Position numbers and translations under genes: made by a program
In this document: positions 62,655 to 64,000 of the stretch, piece by piece
Layout: each line of letters starts with the position of its first letter
How positions within the stretch are numbered: the stretch's first letter is position 1
Origin: Patiria pectinifera
Lineage: Eukaryota; Echinodermata; Asteroidea; Valvatida; Asterinidae
Assembly: GCA_029964075.1 (NCBI GenBank)
Contig: CM057149.1
Span: 3,544,465 to 3,608,464, forward strand
Reading direction: 5' to 3'
Length of the DNA: 64,000 bases
Notes under the pieces: model-generated
Told to the model about the DNA's origin: nothing
The model's database searches: none
Seen by the model: only the letters and a program-made list of their open reading frames with translations

Positions 62655-63170
62655 AGTGTACTTCCCCCCACACCTGGCTAGGCCCCGCCCACTCCCCCCG
62701 TGCCACCTAATTTTGAACGTGTATGTTGCATAACGAAACAAATGTAAATAAATAATATGCAAGTGAACACTTTAGAAATAACATAGAGTTCCTTTTCAAA
62801 GCCTCCCCTTCCCCCACCCCGGGGCATTGCTTGGGGTTGATTTTGGGGTGTGACCAACCACCAATAACTTAGCATTGTCGGTACAATCATTGTCACATGG
62901 GCAAAACTCATGTGTTTGCAAGCCGCAATGAATAATACTGGCCATATCCATTGTCCTCTGATTGAAGTGCACCACTATTCAAATGATGTCCAGTCCTCCC
63001 CTCCCAGCTAGGCCCCGCCCCTTCCTTGCCACCAAATTCAGATGTTGATTTCTGCATGTATTTGCCTCAATTAAATTGTAAATACTAGATATCAATTTGA
63101 AAGTGAACCTTTTACGATCTACACCAACAGCCGTCGCACAGATAGCCCCTTCCCCTGCCACCCCCACTCC
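62655..63170. repeat. Tandem duplication, unit about 335 bp
   Basis: GCTAGGCCCCGCCC, TGCCACC(T/A)AATT, then AAGTGAAC, then CCCCTTCCCC recur in order at about 62678-62825 and 63010-63165. Confidence 0.55.
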
Positions 63171-64000
63171 CAAAGCTCAAAAGAGAACCACGCACTCCCC
63201 AACAAGTCAACAAGTACAATTTTGTTGAGATTACATACATGCATATGGCTTTGGGGAAAGCCTGAATTATGTAAGGTGGCTTTTTTACAACACGGGGCAG
63301 CTTGAAATATCCGAAAAGTGAGGAGGAGAAGGGGTGTGTATGTCGCGGGGGTGGGTGGGGGGTGGGAAGGGTGATCTGGACACACGCATGTACGCTTTAC
63401 ACATTTGTTTATTGCAAGTTACTTTGGAATTACAGTAAAAGGTGTGGTGAACAAAATGACGTTTATTTTATTATTTTCAAAACGGAAAAGATTTAGAGAG
63501 CAACTAACTCTTATTTGTTTATATTGAAATACATGTACTTTAAAACAAAGATCACTCCAGTGAAAGCTCCGAGAGAACACAGCATCAATTTTATTGCATG
63601 AGTTTCACTCTGACTTGACTTGGCTATATACATGTAGTTAGGGTCTGAAGTATTTTTTTAGTGGAAGTGTCCTCCAAATTTGTATTTACCTGATCAACAT
63701 GAAATTTTGTGGCACCAAATACACTTCTGTAGTGTGCTTATCATTACCATGGCAACCGTTGTAAAGACATCGGTGCTCATAAACTAAAGTCAAAAATACT
63801 TCCATTTTCAAAGCCTATCACGGAAGTATTATCCTATGACTGAAATTCATGGCTATATAATTAACAACAATACATGCTCAGTATGTAACGTGGCCGCCAT
63901 TGGTGCGAGAAGCGCATGTAATTTTCACCTTTCAATCTGTACCATTTTCTTTGTTTTGATGTACGTTTCTGATAGTTATTACGTGAATCAATTGCAGAGC
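63171..64000. other. No gene recognised
   Basis: GGGTGGGTGGGGGGTGGG tract near 63350; otherwise featureless. Confidence 0.35.

Overview
Eukaryotic genomic DNA. The window looks like a marine invertebrate genome: AT-rich, dense in transposons, with short exons in long introns. The repertoire (Rex1/CR1 and L1 LINEs, a Penelope-like remnant, many foldback elements, a Maverick/Polinton, a ROCO GTPase carrying a Death domain) fits a deuterostome such as an echinoderm, hemichordate or lancelet. That placement is an inference with low certainty. There are no prokaryotic operons, rRNA genes or CRISPR arrays.

Two things organise the window. The first is a host gene on the minus strand running from 57765 down to 5455. 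Fifteen exons can be placed by eye from splice sites. Their phases agree at every junction, and they leave one open frame of 745 codons plus a stop: Roc GTPase (57765-41726, with P-loop, DxxGQ and THRN-type motifs), then COR domain (40030-6967), then a C-terminal Death domain (5792-5455). The N-terminus was not found and probably lies upstream, possibly beyond 64000.

The second is a Maverick/Polinton of 14,958 bp at 24847-39804, inserted in the phase-0 intron between two COR exons (40030-39890 and 21382-21188), only 85 bp from the splice donor. It has 375-bp terminal inverted repeats with three mismatches by eye and a 5-bp AATTT target duplication. Left to right it carries protein-primed DNA polymerase B (+, broken), RVE integrase (-), a small membrane protein (+), the double-jelly-roll major capsid protein (+, one in-frame stop), packaging ATPase (+), a 22-bp tandem array, several small structural or membrane candidates (+), a bidirectional hairpin terminator, a 469-aa membrane-anchored protein (-), a penton-like minor capsid region in two overlapping frames (+), a glycine-rich membrane protein (+), and a TFIIB-like transcription factor (-). 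No adenain-type protease is visible. The TFIIB-like gene, a recurring TATATTAAAA motif just upstream of several start codons, and hairpin/T-tract structures together suggest that this element carries part of its own transcription control. That is the most unusual feature of the window.

The remaining introns are a mosaic of transposons: a degenerate tandem satellite (1780-3345), an L1 copy with poly-A tail (about 10440-13727), a nested stack of Penelope-like, LINE, Rex1/CR1 and hAT-MITE pieces (15835-21140), two DNA elements whose termini both begin CCCTTAC and whose ends are packed with element-specific palindromes (21604-24219 and 50144-53599), several large foldback elements, duplicated MITEs (59085-60402) and minisatellites (60473-61140).
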